Assembly (NCBI GenBank): GCA_002293045.1 | Contig: DBCM01000142.1 | Coordinates: forward strand, 2,287 to 10,412 | Source: Flavobacteriales bacterium UBA958 | Lineage (GTDB): Bacteria > Bacteroidota > Bacteroidia > Flavobacteriales_D > Crocinitomicaceae | DNA length: 8,126 nt | Direction of reading: 5' to 3' | Part shown: piece by piece, positions 6,800-8,126 of the stretch | How the letters are laid out: every line of letters begins with the position of its first letter | Position numbering within the stretch: the stretch's first letter is position 1 | The notes under the pieces: model-generated | What the model saw: only the letters and a program-made list of their open reading frames with translations | The model's database searches: none | Told to the model about the DNA's origin: nothing | Translations under genes and position numbers: made by a program

Positions 6800-7527
6800 A
6801 AACATATGGCTTAATTGGCAAATCGCTAGGACATAGTTTTTCTCCTGATTTTTTCAAGTCCTTTTTTGAGGACCAAGGAATCGATGCCTATTATACGCTA
6901 ATTGAGCTTGATGCCATTAACCGCATTAAACCCATACTTGAGGGTGCCTACCATGGATTAAACGTTACCATTCCTTATAAAGAAGAAATCATTCCCTTTC
7001 TGGATGAATTGAGTCCGGAAGCAACGGCAATTGGTGCAGTAAACACCATCGTGTTCAGCGAAGGAAAGGCGATTGGATTTAATACTGATGCCTTCGGATT
7101 CCAACAATCCATCAAACCTTTTTTAACCTTTGAACATGAACGCGCGCTCATTCTCGGCACCGGCGGAAGTTCCAAAGCGGTGGGGTATGTGTTAAGAAAC
7201 TTAGGCATTCAAGTGAATTTTCTTAGCCGTAACGAACCTGGAGGTCAACAATTTTCATACGAGCACGTGAATGAAGCCATGCTGAGCGCCTGTAAACTGA
7301 TTGTTAACTGTACTCCCGTGGGGATGTTTCCCGCCATAGATGCTTGTCCTTTACCCAGTTTCCAAGGCATTGGACCTAGTCATTTAGTTGTAGATTTAAT
7401 ATACAACCCAGAAGAAACGCTTCTGTTGAAGGAGGCAAAATCACGTGGCGCAGCAACGCTCAATGGACTTCCGATGCTTAAAGCACAAGCCTTGAAAAGC
7501 TGGGAATTATGGAATCAATTCGACTGA
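6796..7527 (+). CDS. aroE: Shikimate dehydrogenase
   Basis: AroE reduces 3-dehydroshikimate to shikimate with NADPH in the cytoplasmic chorismate (aromatic amino acid) pathway. The 243-residue chain has the substrate-binding SLGHSFSPDFF (Ser14 and Ser16), NVTIPYK with catalytic Lys62 (56-62), GAVNT (80-84), GFNTD with catalytic Asp98 (94-98), the cofactor loop GTGGSSKA (121-128), NCTPVGM (171-177), and the C-terminal GLPMLKAQA (224-232) with its conserved Gln. It is shorter than the roughly 270-residue E. coli enzyme, which I believe is common in Bacteroidota. The usual NR(T) cofactor signature after the second Rossmann strand reads SRN at 144-146. The start overlaps the M15 peptidase stop by 4 bp. 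The 3' end overlaps the convergent paaZ gene by 13 bp. Confidence 0.97.
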   Translation: MKTYGLIGKSLGHSFSPDFFKSFFEDQGIDAYYTLIELDAINRIKPILEGAYHGLNVTIPYKEEIIPFLDELSPEATAIGAVNTIVFSEGKAIGFNTDAFGFQQSIKPFLTFEHERALILGTGGSSKAVGYVLRNLGIQVNFLSRNEPGGQQFSYEHVNEAMLSACKLIVNCTPVGMFPAIDACPLPSFQGIGPSHLVVDLIYNPEETLLLKEAKSRGAATLNGLPMLKAQALKSWELWNQFD

Positions 7528-8126
7528 TCTAGTTTCCTCACCATCGTTAGAATCGTAGCTAGAGCAACCGTTTCTCCCGTCTCATCATACACATCCACTA
7601 GGAACTTTACAATTCCTTTGGCAATATCCTCTTCGGATCGTTTTTCCTGATCTATTTTCTCTTTTACCGTAAACCGTACACCCAAGGTTGCCCCAGGATA
7701 CACCGGTTTCGTAAATCGTGCCTCATCCAACCCATAATTCAACAAGACCGGCCCCTTTTTCGGATCGACAAATAATCCTGCAGCTTTGGAAAGCACAAAA
7801 TATCCATGCGCTACACGACGTTCAAAGATGGTTCCCTCCAGGGAAGTAGCATCCATATGCGCATAAAAATTATCCCCAGAAACATTAGCGAAATTCACAA
7901 TGTCTGCATCGGTCACGGTGTGTTTATGCGTAAATACCGTTTCGCCAATTACCAATTCTTCAAAATGCTTTCTAAACACATGTGGATTCGCTTCCTGCAT
8001 GTCGGCTCCCACCTGAAATTGCTGGGTGATTTTTGTAATGGTTGATGGATGTCCCTGTATTGCGGTGCGTTGAAGATAGTGTAATACCCCGCGTTTACCG
8101 CCCATTTCTTCACCCCCACCGGCACG
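7515..8126 (-). CDS. paaZ: PaaZ C-terminal part (MaoC-like enoyl-CoA hydratase domain), cut by the window edge
   Basis: PaaZ is a bifunctional phenylacetate-catabolism enzyme. The C-terminal hot-dog hydratase opens the ring of oxepin-CoA, and the N-terminal aldehyde dehydrogenase oxidises the resulting semialdehyde. Only the last 203 residues are here. The frame stays open to the edge (RAGGGEE, 8126-8106), and RAGGGEEMGGKRGVLHYLQRT matches the end of the PaaZ dehydrogenase domain, so the Met at 8105 is internal and not a start. The linker is followed by the MaoC-like domain from about 7995 down, with FANVSGDNFYAHMD carrying the hydratase Asp and His. The domain looks complete and intact. The dehydrogenase half, if present, lies to the right of the window. 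The TGA stop falls inside the aroE 3' end (overlap 7515-7527). Other paa genes are not visible here. Confidence 0.9.
   Translation of the reverse strand, partial: RAGGGEEMGGKRGVLHYLQRTAIQGHPSTITKITQQFQVGADMQEANPHVFRKHFEELVIGETVFTHKHTVTDADIVNFANVSGDNFYAHMDATSLEGTIFERRVAHGYFVLSKAAGLFVDPKKGPVLLNYGLDEARFTKPVYPGATLGVRFTVKEKIDQEKRSEEDIAKGIVKFLVDVYDETGETVALATILTMVRKLDQSN

Noticed and set aside
5554..7527. New defence or toxin-antitoxin system in the plus-strand string
   Set aside because: The three genes are an exported small protein, a peptidoglycan peptidase and AroE; none has nuclease, toxin or sensor hallmarks.
8103..8105. ATG as start of a stand-alone MaoC protein
   Set aside because: The frame is open upstream to the window edge and encodes RAGGGEE, which matches the PaaZ dehydrogenase C-terminus, so this Met is internal.

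Overview
The window looks like a chromosomal segment of a Bacteroidota member, probably Flavobacteriales. The strongest evidence is a large secreted metalloprotease ending in a type IX secretion (T9SS) sorting domain, a system essentially confined to this phylum. Supporting signs are a PorT-like outer-membrane barrel protein, AT-rich spacers with TAnnTTTG-like promoter elements, no convincing Shine-Dalgarno sites, and compact gene packing. I cannot resolve the genus.

Layout. Positions 86-784 (+) encode a small outer-membrane beta-barrel protein. It converges on a minus-strand gene string running from 5553 down to 781: a T9SS-exported reprolysin-like (M12B) metalloprotease, an unrecognised exported 186-aa protein, the ribosome-assembly GTPase RsgA, and the D-aminoacyl-tRNA deacylase Dtd. 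Two junctions in this string are 4-bp ATGA stop/start overlaps. The third, into rsgA, is either a 2-nt gap (TTG start, preferred) or a 49-bp overlap (ATG start). A 76-bp divergent spacer (5554-5629) separates it from a plus-strand string: a small exported NTF2-like protein, a zinc M15 peptidase (VanY/D,D-carboxypeptidase-like) and shikimate dehydrogenase AroE, joined by an abutting TAAATG and an ATGA overlap. AroE converges, with a 13-bp antisense overlap, on a minus-strand gene cut by the right edge. That gene encodes the C-terminal MaoC-like hydratase half of PaaZ (phenylacetate degradation).

How the genes relate. Envelope/secretion genes flank the divergent spacer, and housekeeping genes (rsgA, dtd, aroE) sit downstream in the same probable transcription units. 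The clearest themes are translational coupling of exported proteins with unrelated housekeeping enzymes, two tail-to-tail overlaps with no room for intergenic terminators, and three -7-like promoter motifs each ending 14-16 nt before a start codon. I see no tRNA, rRNA, CRISPR array, insertion sequence or phage gene, and no convincing new defence or mobile system. The least explained items are the two exported unknowns (186 aa and 148 aa) and a G8 tract inside the M15 peptidase gene.
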